Part shown: one piece after another, positions 26,247 to 34,978 of the stretch
How positions within the stretch are numbered: the first letter of the stretch is position 1
Layout: each line of letters opens with the position of its first letter
Assembly: GCA_003483745.1 (NCBI GenBank)
Contig: DMYD01000053.1
Coordinates: forward strand, 1 to 55,603
DNA length: 55,603 nt
Direction of reading: 5' to 3'
DNA from: Roseburia sp.
Lineage (GTDB): Bacteria > Bacillota > Clostridia > Lachnospirales > Lachnospiraceae
The notes under the pieces: generated by a model
The model's input: the letters and a program-made list of their open reading frames with translations, nothing else
The model's database searches: none
What the model was told of the DNA's origin: nothing
Position numbers and translations under genes: made by a program

Positions 26247-26975
26247 TTATTTCCGATGAATCAGCCACAGATAACGTGTATTTGTCACCAGATAGCGTTT
26301 AAAGAGTCTCTTCGGGTCCTGCAATAAACGGTACAGCCATTCCAGACTCAGTTTCTGCATCCATCCCGGCGCACGTTTGATATTGCCTGCGTGATAGTCA
26401 AATCCGGCGCCAACGCCGATCATCACGCCGTTTACACGGTCTTTATGTGCATACATCCATTTTTCCTGTTTCGGTGCTCCAAGTCCCACCCAGATGATAT
26501 CTGCGTCCGACGCATTGATCTGAGCCACCATCTCTTTATCTTCTTCCTCAGATAGTTCACGGAATGGCGGTGATACCATCCCCACAACATTTAGATGCGG
26601 ATATTGCTTTGCTAATTTTTCTTTTAAGAGTGCAAGCGTCTCCTGGCTGCTCCCGTAAAAATAGTGTTTCAGTCCGTTATCGCGGGCAAATAATGCGAGC
26701 ATCAGATCCGGTCCCGTCACACGCTCCGCCTCCGGGAATCCGTGTTTCCTGCTGTAACCGGAAAGCGGTCCACCATCCGGCAGCACAAATGCGGCACTCG
26801 CCTGTACGGTATGGTACTGTGGATCGTCATGCGCCATCACAGTTGTGTGCACATTTCCCACACAGATATATTTTCCCCGCAGCTGTTCGATATTCTGCTC
26901 GATCAAACTGACGGTCTTTTTCATATTTGTGACGAGAATATCAAGTCCTAAAATATTACATGTTTTCAGTTCCAT
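26247..26975 (-). CDS. WecG/TagA/CpsF-family glycosyltransferase
   Basis: A 242-residue GT26 enzyme that typically adds N-acetylmannosamine or a related sugar to a lipid-linked acceptor on the cytoplasmic membrane face. It shows ILGLDILVTNMKKTV, NVHTTVMAHDDPQY, LPDGGPLSGYSRKHG, the conserved RVTGPDLM, and VGLGAPKQEKWMY followed by GVGAGFDYHAGNIKRAPGW. AGGGG lies 6 nt upstream of the ATG. It sits between the NodZ-like transferase and asnB. Confidence 0.92.
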   Translation of the reverse strand: MELKTCNILGLDILVTNMKKTVSLIEQNIEQLRGKYICVGNVHTTVMAHDDPQYHTVQASAAFVLPDGGPLSGYSRKHGFPEAERVTGPDLMLALFARDNGLKHYFYGSSQETLALLKEKLAKQYPHLNVVGMVSPPFRELSEEEDKEMVAQINASDADIIWVGLGAPKQEKWMYAHKDRVNGVMIGVGAGFDYHAGNIKRAPGWMQKLSLEWLYRLLQDPKRLFKRYLVTNTRYLWLIHRK

Positions 26976-27035
26976 ATTTTTCCCCTGTTACTTTTCTTCC
27001 TGCCATTTTCGTGTTGTAAACATCTTGGCCGATAT

Positions 27036-27875
27036 TTATGATTCCTTCCGGCGCACCGTCTCAAGCGGTATATTGCCGATATATGACGGAAGTAAGCTGA
27101 ATGTACTGTTATAACTTCCTAAAATTTTTCTGCACTTTGACAACGCGAGCATCTCCACAAATGCCTCCTCGATCCCCTCTTTGGAATCGCGGTCGATCAC
27201 ATCGGACTGCGGGAAGATCAGCTTTGTATCCGGCAGTAATTCTTTTAATTCCCTGCGCACTTCTTTGTCATCCGTTGCCACAAAAAAGCTGGTGTCTTTA
27301 TCTGCTTCCAACTCCTGTTTCATACGCTTTGCAAACAAAGCTAACGGACTGTTTGCAATCGCCTCTGTGTGGTCGGTTCTTCTCACATGCACCCCCACAC
27401 AATGTCCATCTAATTCCCGGAACAGATAGTCACCTTTTTCTTCAATATTTTTGCTTGGCTTTACAAAAGAATAACTCTCTGCATTCACTTCACAGACCGG
27501 TCCAAACGCTTTTAAATAAATGACCGGGGTCTGTTCGATCAGATGAAATAATCCGTCATACCCTTCCTGTTCTTTGATCCTCTCCACATCGTCACATTCT
27601 AAGAACCGGTCAGCCAAATTTCTCCATTTCTTTTTGGCACGGTCTCCAAGAATCTGTGCCACCGGCTCTTTTTTCAAACCGTTCTCACTGATCTCCACCA
27701 CATCAAACGGAAGATCAAACAATTCCGAGAAACGGATATTGCATCCAACTTCGCGTTTCCACATCACGACTAATTTCCGGTTTAATTTTTTTGCCACTGC
27801 ATAGGCAGAACCCAGACCAAGCAGTCTGTTTCCAAGCCCTGCACACGGCTCTATGATTATCATCGGTTCACTCAT
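27036..27875 (-). CDS. NodZ/FUT8-like fucosyltransferase-superfamily enzyme
   Basis: A 279-residue GT-B protein. The N-terminal IIEPCAGLGNRLLGLGSAYAVA is the glycine-rich opening of fucosyltransferase-like enzymes, and GVHVRRTDH matches the GDP-fucose-binding HxRRTD motif seen in NodZ and FUT8. Later FFVATDDKEV and SYNSTFSLLPSYIG are also typical. With gmd and fcl nearby it probably transfers fucose, but the linkage is not readable. Its ATG overlaps the ABC transporter stop by 4 bp (ATGA), so they are coupled. Confidence 0.72.
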   Translation of the reverse strand: MSEPMIIIEPCAGLGNRLLGLGSAYAVAKKLNRKLVVMWKREVGCNIRFSELFDLPFDVVEISENGLKKEPVAQILGDRAKKKWRNLADRFLECDDVERIKEQEGYDGLFHLIEQTPVIYLKAFGPVCEVNAESYSFVKPSKNIEEKGDYLFRELDGHCVGVHVRRTDHTEAIANSPLALFAKRMKQELEADKDTSFFVATDDKEVRRELKELLPDTKLIFPQSDVIDRDSKEGIEEAFVEMLALSKCRKILGSYNSTFSLLPSYIGNIPLETVRRKES

Positions 27876-29617
27876 ACGCTTTCCTTTTCTTTCCTTGTCA
27901 CACTGCCGCCTTCTACCTGATATACCATATCACAGTTTTTGATCGTGGACAGACGGTGTGCAATGATCAGCATTGTCATCTTACCCTGCAGGCTGTCGAT
28001 TGCTTCCATGACGGCAGCCTCTGTCTCCGTATCCAGTGCGGAAGTTGCCTCATCAAGCACTAATACTTCCGGTCTGCGGTAAAGTGCACGCGCAATACCG
28101 ATACGCTGGCGCTGTCCACCGGATAGACGGACACCCGCCTCTCCGATCATAGTATCTAAGCCCTCGTCAAGAGATTTTACAAATTCATCCAACTGTGCCT
28201 GTTTTAAAGCAGCCCAGATATCTGCATCATCGATGCCTTCTGTCTTTCCAAATGCAATATTATTGCGGATCGTGTCATCTAACATGTAGATCGTCTGTGG
28301 GATATAGCCGATCTTATCATGCCATCCGCGGTAAGATTCTTTGATATCCATGCCGTCTACCGTAATCTTTCCTGCCTGTGGCTTTAACACGCCAAGGATC
28401 AGGTCGACCATCGTGGTCTTTCCGGCACCGGACGGTCCGATAAATGCAACAGACTTGTTTTTCGGGATCGACACATTGACATGCGCTAATACCGCATCCT
28501 CGGTATCCGGATAATGGAATGTCATATCTTCCACTTTGATTTCTTTTTCTAAGTTTACTTTTTTATAATTTTCTTCTTTTTCTGTCTGGATCTCCATGTC
28601 ACGGATCGCACCGTACTCCTCGCCGATCTTATGAATGACAACACCGTTATGGATGATCGAGCCTAAATACTCGGACATCTTATTTGCAGATGGGAGCAGG
28701 GCAAATGCTGCTGCAGCAAAAACTGCAAGTGTACCTACAAACTGCTCCGGGCTTGTGGATGTCGCGTTGATGCGGACGATGATCGCTGCCATAAGTCCTG
28801 TGATACAGAGAGCTTCCATGATCGGTTTCGGGATAGAACTTAAGAAAGAGTTCTGCTTGATCACATAAGTATAAAGACCGTTCTGCTTTACAAACTCGCC
28901 CTCAAAATATGCTTCACGGTTTGCGATCTTGATCTCTTTGATACCGCCGAACGCCTGCTGCATACACTGCAGGATATTTGCATTATATTTTCTTCTGTCA
29001 TCACCGAAACGTGCTAAGGTACGGCGCAGTTTTTTCATAAAGATAAATACCATAACGACCATTGCAAACGCAACACCTAAGGTAAGCAGTGCATCTTTCA
29101 CTAAAAGATATCCGACAAGGATCAGGCTGACACAGAGTTCTGATGCAAGCTGGAGCATATTTAACACTGCTGCATAAAACATCTCCGGGTCTGTATTGAT
29201 ATCACGCATCAGCTCTGCACTGTTGTGGTTTAAGAAAAACGTATAATCCCTGCTGATATAATATTTCATCATGCGGTCCTGCATCTCACGCTTTCCATAA
29301 TAGGAAAAACAGTACAGCATATTATTGATAAAAATGATGAACGCATTTTTTGCAATATACACAACAATAATCAGCACAGAAAGCAACGTGATCAGCTGAT
29401 TGGTATTCTGCATGTGGAACATATCATAAACGGAACGTATGATATCATTTTTCAACAACTCTTCCGGGTTCATCACCGCTGTGATAAACGGGGATAACAC
29501 AGAGACACCAAGCAGGCTGACACCGGAATTGATCAGGATTAAAAACATCATCCCGACAAGCTTGCGCTTCTGCTTTCCATCAAAAACTTTTAATACACTC
29601 TTTACCAAATCTTTCAT
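27872..29617 (-). CDS. MsbA/PglK-type ABC exporter, probable glycolipid flippase
   Basis: A 581-residue fused half-transporter: six-helix membrane domain (about 15-320) and ATPase domain with Walker A GPSGAGKTT, Q-loop IGYIPQ, signature LSGGQRQR and Walker B VLVLDEATSALD. Single-polypeptide exporters of this kind flip lipid-linked saccharides in PglK and MsbA. No Wzx-type flippase is recognisable in the window, so this is the best candidate to translocate a lipid-linked oligosaccharide. It lies between two fucosyltransferase genes, 13 bp after GT11. Confidence 0.88.
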   Translation of the reverse strand: MKDLVKSVLKVFDGKQKRKLVGMMFLILINSGVSLLGVSVLSPFITAVMNPEELLKNDIIRSVYDMFHMQNTNQLITLLSVLIIVVYIAKNAFIIFINNMLYCFSYYGKREMQDRMMKYYISRDYTFFLNHNSAELMRDINTDPEMFYAAVLNMLQLASELCVSLILVGYLLVKDALLTLGVAFAMVVMVFIFMKKLRRTLARFGDDRRKYNANILQCMQQAFGGIKEIKIANREAYFEGEFVKQNGLYTYVIKQNSFLSSIPKPIMEALCITGLMAAIIVRINATSTSPEQFVGTLAVFAAAAFALLPSANKMSEYLGSIIHNGVVIHKIGEEYGAIRDMEIQTEKEENYKKVNLEKEIKVEDMTFHYPDTEDAVLAHVNVSIPKNKSVAFIGPSGAGKTTMVDLILGVLKPQAGKITVDGMDIKESYRGWHDKIGYIPQTIYMLDDTIRNNIAFGKTEGIDDADIWAALKQAQLDEFVKSLDEGLDTMIGEAGVRLSGGQRQRIGIARALYRRPEVLVLDEATSALDTETEAAVMEAIDSLQGKMTMLIIAHRLSTIKNCDMVYQVEGGSVTRKEKESV

Positions 29618-29630
29618 TCTTTTGCCTTTC

Positions 29631-30470
29631 TTACTTTAAAATTATCCAGTTCTTCTGACGCATCCGCTCACTTAACAGATCATCCGGCATAATAACTGTC
29701 TTATCCGGATTCTGATTCAGATACGCTGCCCACGTCGAAAATGTACTGTTTGACAATATCTGATTCTGGCAGGCTGCCATCAGGAAAAATTCATCCACAT
29801 CCGAAAAATCTCCCATCTGTGCGGCAAATTCCAGCCTGTTCTCTGTCGCAAGCGCTTCTTTTGCGCGCTCCATATCGTTGGTAAATACGATGTAGCGGAC
29901 ACCCGGCTTTTCCTGTTCCATCCGCTCAATGGCATGTTTAAAATAAATCCCTGCAGGTCCTACAATGTCCCCGCCTCTGACATGCACTGCACAGGTCGGC
30001 GTTCTTTTCAGCTCTTCCAAAAGTTTTTTTACCGTTTCACTCTGTTCATACGCCGGTGTCATCATCGCAGTGATCTCATCTAAATAATCCTCAAAATAGG
30101 CAAGATGCTGCCAATAGCCGTACAGATATTTATCGCGTATCAATTTTTTCTTATATACACCCGGATCAATATCATTCACATCATATCTGTGATCGCGGTT
30201 ATGATATACCTCACGCTCTTTGATCACATGATATTTTAACGCACGTCTGACACTCTTGTAAATCTTCTGTCCTAAATTCCGGTTTGGAAATGATTCTTTT
30301 TTATCATACTTAAGATTGAACTTGTCCAACTCAAAATCCCGCAATGTAGAATTATCACATTCTGAGATATCAAGAAGCAGAGAATCGTTTTCCCGCCTCG
30401 CCTGTGCATAACCGCAGGCATAATTAAAAAGCTGGTTTCCCATCCCATCTCCAATTTTTACTGCTATCAT
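29631..30470 (-). CDS. GT11 alpha-1,2-fucosyltransferase-like protein
   Basis: A 279-residue GT11 enzyme, expected to move fucose from GDP-fucose to a galactose-type acceptor. It opens with IGDGMGNQLFNYACGYA, has the GDP-fucose motif HVRGGDIVG, then FTNDMERAKEAL, and the C-terminal SNSTFSTWAAYLNQNP. Length is normal. It follows the 582-residue membrane protein by 70 bp, where a 6-bp hairpin (AAGACG / CGTCTT) touches the upstream stop codon. Confidence 0.93.
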   Translation of the reverse strand: MIAVKIGDGMGNQLFNYACGYAQARRENDSLLLDISECDNSTLRDFELDKFNLKYDKKESFPNRNLGQKIYKSVRRALKYHVIKEREVYHNRDHRYDVNDIDPGVYKKKLIRDKYLYGYWQHLAYFEDYLDEITAMMTPAYEQSETVKKLLEELKRTPTCAVHVRGGDIVGPAGIYFKHAIERMEQEKPGVRYIVFTNDMERAKEALATENRLEFAAQMGDFSDVDEFFLMAACQNQILSNSTFSTWAAYLNQNPDKTVIMPDDLLSERMRQKNWIILK

Positions 30471-30540
30471 TCCTCTGTTACCTCACCATTTTTCCGTAAT
30501 GTCTGGTACTTATTTGTTATTAAGACGTGATCCGCCGTCT

Positions 30541-32289
30541 TTATTCTTCTTTTGCATATACTTCATATTCCTCATTTGCAAACACCTGCCGGTAGGCATA
30601 TTTCTCCACAAATGATAAAACCACATCCGTTTTTTCTGACCGCTCACCCAACGCATCTTTGGTAAAGACCACAAGCGGCATTGTCTCTTTCCCGCTGTCG
30701 GAGCCTGTGGAGGCCTCAAGCTGTTCTCCGATCTCCTCCGCTGTGATGTAGTCTGTCTCGATCCAGCCGCCGCACCCTGTAACATAAGGTGCCTTTCCAG
30801 TCAGATAGTGCATCAGAGGGATTGCTCCACAAGTGACCATTTTATCTTCATCCGTTCCGTAAGCTTTTATAAAAGCTGTCACTTCTTCCATCGGCTGTAC
30901 GATATCAGCATCATATTTTATCCCTCGCAATTCTTCTAATGCAAACTGCTGCTGTGGCTCTGTATCCTTTAAGTATGCCTTGGTCATATAGAAACTCTGG
31001 GCGACAATCAACAGCACACACCATGCCACACAAACAACCGTTAAGAGACGTCCCGTATTTGTAACATCCGGCAGTTTTCCTTTTGCTTCTATCGCTTTCC
31101 CTTGTCTTTGCGTCTGTTTCATCCGTTTTCCGATACTGACTGCAATGTACGGAAGTATAAAAAATGCTTCGTTGCAAAGATGCGTAATCCCGACATTTGA
31201 ACCGATCGGCATTAACAGCGCAAGCGCAAATGATGCAAGCGCAAGCACTTTAAACTCCTCTGACTCTTCTTTGTCTTTTAAAATCAGGATCACGCACACA
31301 TAAACCATCGCCTTGATCACTGCCACCGCATTCAGATAATCGCCAAGCACGCGATATACGATGGACAGTCCTGCCATACGATTGGCCCCGAAAAGTGCAC
31401 CTGCCAGTAAAAGCACTATAGCCGTAATCATACCATAACCAATGACTGGTGCAATACGCTTTACTTTTTTTGCCACCAGATAAATAACATACAAAACAGC
31501 AAGCAGTATAAGTCCCCTTACCGTACCTTTTAAATTGATCACGACCATGTTGCCGATCGTATGTCCGTCGTTAGAATTTCCCGCATAGAGAAACATGTCC
31601 GCAACCATCTGAAAATAAGTGCCGATCCCACATGTTTTATACATGAGAAAAAGCCCTGCCGCAAGACTGCACAAAACGCCCGCCACGCACCACAACACCT
31701 GGCGCACAAAATATGCCACATCTTTTTTCCGGTAAAAGTCATAGAAAAGTACGGCAAATACTGCGAATTGTAACAGGGAAGATATTTTACAGAAAGCAGC
31801 CAGCATAAAAAATGCTGACGCAAAAAAAAGCATTCCGGACTTTTTGTCATTGACCGCCCGGATCAGAAAATACAATCCCGTCAGTGCCATAAATGCCACT
31901 GCCGTATTATAGATAAAGAAATGAAAATTGCATTTTGCAAGCACCATGGCAAAAGCAAGTGCCGGAAGAACCAGCACATCATTGCGGTATCTCTGATAAA
32001 TGCGGTAAGATAAAAAACACAGATACAGGCATACCGCCGCCCATGCAAACTCCATACCAATATATGCCGGAATATGCAGTCCCCCAACCAATTTTAACAG
32101 AACACCGCCTAAAATATTTGTCAAAAATAAAGGCAGATAAGTGCTGTCCATATCTGTAAAACAAAACCGGTACTGATTCAGATTAAATCCGACATCACTG
32201 ACATCCACACTGTAATTCCACCCGGACAGCGGAACAAGCGGAATCAACACGATCAGGATGATCCAGAAAAATTTATATGCTCGCTTCAT
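30541..32289 (-). CDS. Large polytopic membrane protein, probable GT-C glycosyltransferase
   Basis: A 582-residue protein with about 12 hydrophobic segments and a roughly 120-residue extracytoplasmic C-terminal domain (from about residue 445; YDADIVQPMEEV ... YEVYAKEE). Early in the first loop is GFNLNQYRFCF and DMDSTYLPLF, acidic residues as in lipid-linked sugar transferases, so a GT-C role is likely but unproven. The frame is open 54 bp upstream; GAGG 6 nt before this ATG decides the start. It is 29 bp after the UbiA gene. Confidence 0.7.
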   Translation of the reverse strand: MKRAYKFFWIILIVLIPLVPLSGWNYSVDVSDVGFNLNQYRFCFTDMDSTYLPLFLTNILGGVLLKLVGGLHIPAYIGMEFAWAAVCLYLCFLSYRIYQRYRNDVLVLPALAFAMVLAKCNFHFFIYNTAVAFMALTGLYFLIRAVNDKKSGMLFFASAFFMLAAFCKISSLLQFAVFAVLFYDFYRKKDVAYFVRQVLWCVAGVLCSLAAGLFLMYKTCGIGTYFQMVADMFLYAGNSNDGHTIGNMVVINLKGTVRGLILLAVLYVIYLVAKKVKRIAPVIGYGMITAIVLLLAGALFGANRMAGLSIVYRVLGDYLNAVAVIKAMVYVCVILILKDKEESEEFKVLALASFALALLMPIGSNVGITHLCNEAFFILPYIAVSIGKRMKQTQRQGKAIEAKGKLPDVTNTGRLLTVVCVAWCVLLIVAQSFYMTKAYLKDTEPQQQFALEELRGIKYDADIVQPMEEVTAFIKAYGTDEDKMVTCGAIPLMHYLTGKAPYVTGCGGWIETDYITAEEIGEQLEASTGSDSGKETMPLVVFTKDALGERSEKTDVVLSFVEKYAYRQVFANEEYEVYAKEE

Positions 32290-32317
32290 AAAAATCCTCA
32301 TTTCTGCGCTATTTTTA

Positions 32318-33178
32318 CTATACTCCAAGATAAAGCATGGCAACCATCACAATGCCGTAGACAACACAAAGTGCCATCAATACTTTATCATGTAAAAGAA
32401 CCTCCACCGGATCGCCCTCCGAATTGCCTTCCACAGTCAGGCTGTACTTCATACAGATCAAAATTACGATCGGAACTGTCCACATCGCATATTCCAGTCC
32501 CGCATTGGTAATATCCTTGCACCATAATGCATAAAATGTATTAAGCAGCGCAAGGCACATATACATATTTTTATCGAGAAAATCTCTCGTATAATACTTA
32601 AGCACTTTGCGGGTATCACCGTCTTTTTTCTTCTGAAGTTCATTGCGTCTCTTTCCAAGACTGAAATAAAACGCACCGGAAAGCACGGTCAGGTACAGCC
32701 ACTCCGAAACTTCTGTCCCTGTCAGCACAGCACCAAACAGTACGCGCAGCAAAAAACCGGATGCAAGGATCGTCACATCCAAAAGCGGCACATCCTTTAA
32801 TCCCATACTGTATGCAACATTGATAAACAAATATAAAAATACCAGCGCATAGCTGCCTGCCGTCGCATCCGACACCACAAGCAGTACGACCGCAGCGATC
32901 AGAATGATCACCATCAGTATCACTGCATGAAACGGTGTGACCGCACCGGATGCAATCGGACGGTTCTTCTTCGTCGGATGCATTCGATCCTTCTCGGCAT
33001 CCCTGATATCATTGATGATATAGACAGCCGATGTGACTAAGGAAAATGCGATCATTCCAAGTAATGTCGCTAAAAACTTCCGCCGGTCCATCAGATTTCC
33101 GCTGAAGATCAACGGCATAAAAATCAGTATGTTTTTGATATAATGATGTACTCTCATGAGATATAAATACTTTTTCAT
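32318..33178 (-). CDS. UbiA-family prenyltransferase resembling DPPR synthase
   Basis: A 286-residue membrane prenyltransferase with about eight helices. NDIRDAEKD (N56 to D64) is the Mg-diphosphate motif, followed by MHPTKKNRPIASG; KYYTRDFLDKNM resembles the second region of decaprenyl-phosphate phosphoribosyltransferase. That enzyme makes polyprenyl-phospho-ribose for arabinofuranose donors in mycobacteria. Here it could make a lipid-linked pentose for an extracellular GT-C enzyme such as its neighbours. It lies 11 bp after the GtrII-like gene. Activity is inferred; other phosphoprenyl acceptors are possible. Confidence 0.8.
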   Translation of the reverse strand: MKKYLYLMRVHHYIKNILIFMPLIFSGNLMDRRKFLATLLGMIAFSLVTSAVYIINDIRDAEKDRMHPTKKNRPIASGAVTPFHAVILMVIILIAAVVLLVVSDATAGSYALVFLYLFINVAYSMGLKDVPLLDVTILASGFLLRVLFGAVLTGTEVSEWLYLTVLSGAFYFSLGKRRNELQKKKDGDTRKVLKYYTRDFLDKNMYMCLALLNTFYALWCKDITNAGLEYAMWTVPIVILICMKYSLTVEGNSEGDPVEVLLHDKVLMALCVVYGIVMVAMLYLGV

Positions 33179-33189
33179 CCAATCGTTCC

Positions 33190-34800
33190 TTAATTGATTT
33201 CGTAATCAGACAGTTTTACAATAATCGTATCGTCAATTACCTGAATTGATCCTTCTGCCGGGTAGGACGGCATCTCCTTGACAACCTCTCTCTGCATCCA
33301 GTTCTGGATCTCCTCATAGTTTCCATAATAAGGAGAAAACCCAAGATAATCGGACATCAGATACAGCAAGGAATTGTATCCTAAATTGGAATCTGCCTTT
33401 CCTCCAACGATAAAAGTATCGCCGATCAGACTTCCCATGCCGTTCGTACTGTCTGAAATCTGTGTGCCGACCACAATCACCGGCATATCCTCTGAATAGT
33501 CTTCCACGCTCTTGATCTGTGTAATCAGTGTCTGCACATAGGAAAAATCATGATATTTCGTATACTCAAGTGCCATATAATTGCCGTTTGCATACCAGAT
33601 AAATACAATAACAATTGCTGTCGTAAGCAGTGCAGACACCCATCCTGTAATGCTCTTTACCGGCATATTCAGTTTCAGATTCATAAAACATGCATCCATC
33701 CACAAAAGGAAAAATACAAAGAAAAATACAACTGAGTAGGCCATCAGTGTATAACAGTAAGAATTTGGTGCCATCACATAGATCAGAAACATTGCCACCG
33801 GAAATACCAGCATGCCACACAAAACGATTACCTTATTGATATACTCTTTTTTTCTTAATACCAGATAAGCACCCGTGCCAGCAGCAAATAAAACCCATAC
33901 AAGTTTTACAAGACGTTTTACGGTGCGGTTATAATTGATCCCCATGACATCGGAGAATCCAAGGTCAAAAAATGATGTATAACAATGTTTTACCGCATCG
34001 ATAAGCTGTGCAAAAGTGATCTTTCCCATCGTATCTCCGCCCTGGTAGCTGGTAAGCTGTACATGTGTGACAGCCAGCACCGCTTTGTTTGCAAGGAAAT
34101 AAATTACAATGCCTGCCACCATGACAGCCAGGAAACGCGCGATCATAAGGAAAAACTCTTTCCAGTCTTTTTGATCCCGGATGCCGCCAAACGCTGCCTT
34201 TAAGATCACTACCATAAGAAGAATGCATACCGTATCCGGAAAATATGCCTGATATACCCCCAGCGAGCACATGATAAGGACTGCTGCAGCGATATTCCCA
34301 ACAATACTTTTCGGATATTTTACCACAAGATATGCCGCATATACACTAAAGAAAATGCCGATTGCATAGTAGAGTGCCAGAAACATGAAAAAGTACATGG
34401 ATACAACTGCCGGAAATACAGTCATCAGCCCGCCGATCAAACCTGCCGTCAGACGGTTTCTCACCTTAAAAATAGAAACAACCATCCCTGCCGAGATTGA
34501 AAGGAACAACAATGCAAATATTCCATTAAAGAAAGGAAGCGAATACGAACCTCCAAACACAGAACGCATAAAACGTCCCATCCAGTTTAACAGCCACCTT
34601 CCCTGCTCTGTGCTAAGACCAATGCCTCCCGGCGTATTGGCAAGTTCATCATAATTGTATAATTTATTGGTGAACTGGTATAAATGCGCTGCAAGGCCCA
34701 GCACAAACGCAGCATAAAAAGCTGTTTTCACTGCACCAGAGAGATTCCGGTACCACTCCGTCAGATACTGCTCCGGCGTCTTCCATTTGATTGTTTTCAT
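33190..34800 (-). CDS. GtrII-like glucosyltransferase-domain membrane protein
   Basis: A 536-residue polytopic protein of the GtrII-type family, which transfers a sugar from a lipid carrier to a surface polysaccharide. The N-terminal NYDELANTPGGIGLSTEQGRWLL is the usual signature, followed by about ten hydrophobic segments and a C-terminal extracytoplasmic part (about 440-536). GGAGG lies 5-6 nt before the ATG. It is the first gene of the long minus operon, behind a strong promoter. The GtrA/GtrB partners at 45.5-48 kb may feed it. Confidence 0.85.
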   Translation of the reverse strand: MKTIKWKTPEQYLTEWYRNLSGAVKTAFYAAFVLGLAAHLYQFTNKLYNYDELANTPGGIGLSTEQGRWLLNWMGRFMRSVFGGSYSLPFFNGIFALLFLSISAGMVVSIFKVRNRLTAGLIGGLMTVFPAVVSMYFFMFLALYYAIGIFFSVYAAYLVVKYPKSIVGNIAAAVLIMCSLGVYQAYFPDTVCILLMVVILKAAFGGIRDQKDWKEFFLMIARFLAVMVAGIVIYFLANKAVLAVTHVQLTSYQGGDTMGKITFAQLIDAVKHCYTSFFDLGFSDVMGINYNRTVKRLVKLVWVLFAAGTGAYLVLRKKEYINKVIVLCGMLVFPVAMFLIYVMAPNSYCYTLMAYSVVFFFVFFLLWMDACFMNLKLNMPVKSITGWVSALLTTAIVIVFIWYANGNYMALEYTKYHDFSYVQTLITQIKSVEDYSEDMPVIVVGTQISDSTNGMGSLIGDTFIVGGKADSNLGYNSLLYLMSDYLGFSPYYGNYEEIQNWMQREVVKEMPSYPAEGSIQVIDDTIIVKLSDYEIN

Positions 34801-34845
34801 AAATCCTCCAAATTATTGTTATTTTCTCAACTTTCATTACCTTTT

Positions 34846-34875
34846 ATTGTATCAAAAATATATAGTAAGTGTCAA
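34846..34875 (-). promoter_or_regulatory. Strong promoter of the main glycan operon
   Basis: On the minus strand TTGACA (34870-34875), 18 bp, TACAAT (34846-34851): perfect -35, 5 of 6 at -10. It reads into the gtrII-ubiA-GT operon, about 45 nt before the first start codon. Confidence 0.8.
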
Positions 34876-34907
34876 ACAGTAGATTCACTGCGCCATATCC
34901 ATTTTCC

Positions 34908-34936
34908 TTGACACCACAGAAAGCATTGTTTATGAT
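34908..34936 (+). promoter_or_regulatory. Promoter of the GT-D operon
   Basis: TTGACA (34908-34913), 17 bp, TATGAT (34931-34936), 43 nt before the ATG at 34979. Its -35 is only 33 bp from the divergent -35, so both promoters could be controlled together. Confidence 0.8.
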
Positions 34937-34978
34937 GTTTATATCTATGTACTGCAATCAGAAAGGAGTGTTCTTAAG

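Noticed and set aside
33965..34270. Frameshifted pseudogene inside the gtrII-like gene
   Set aside because: The main 536-codon frame is continuous and full length; the alternative frame is a shadow.
34800..34978. Invertible promoter segment between the two glycan operons
   Set aside because: No flanking inverted repeats or recombinase gene could be found, so the divergent promoters are better read as fixed.
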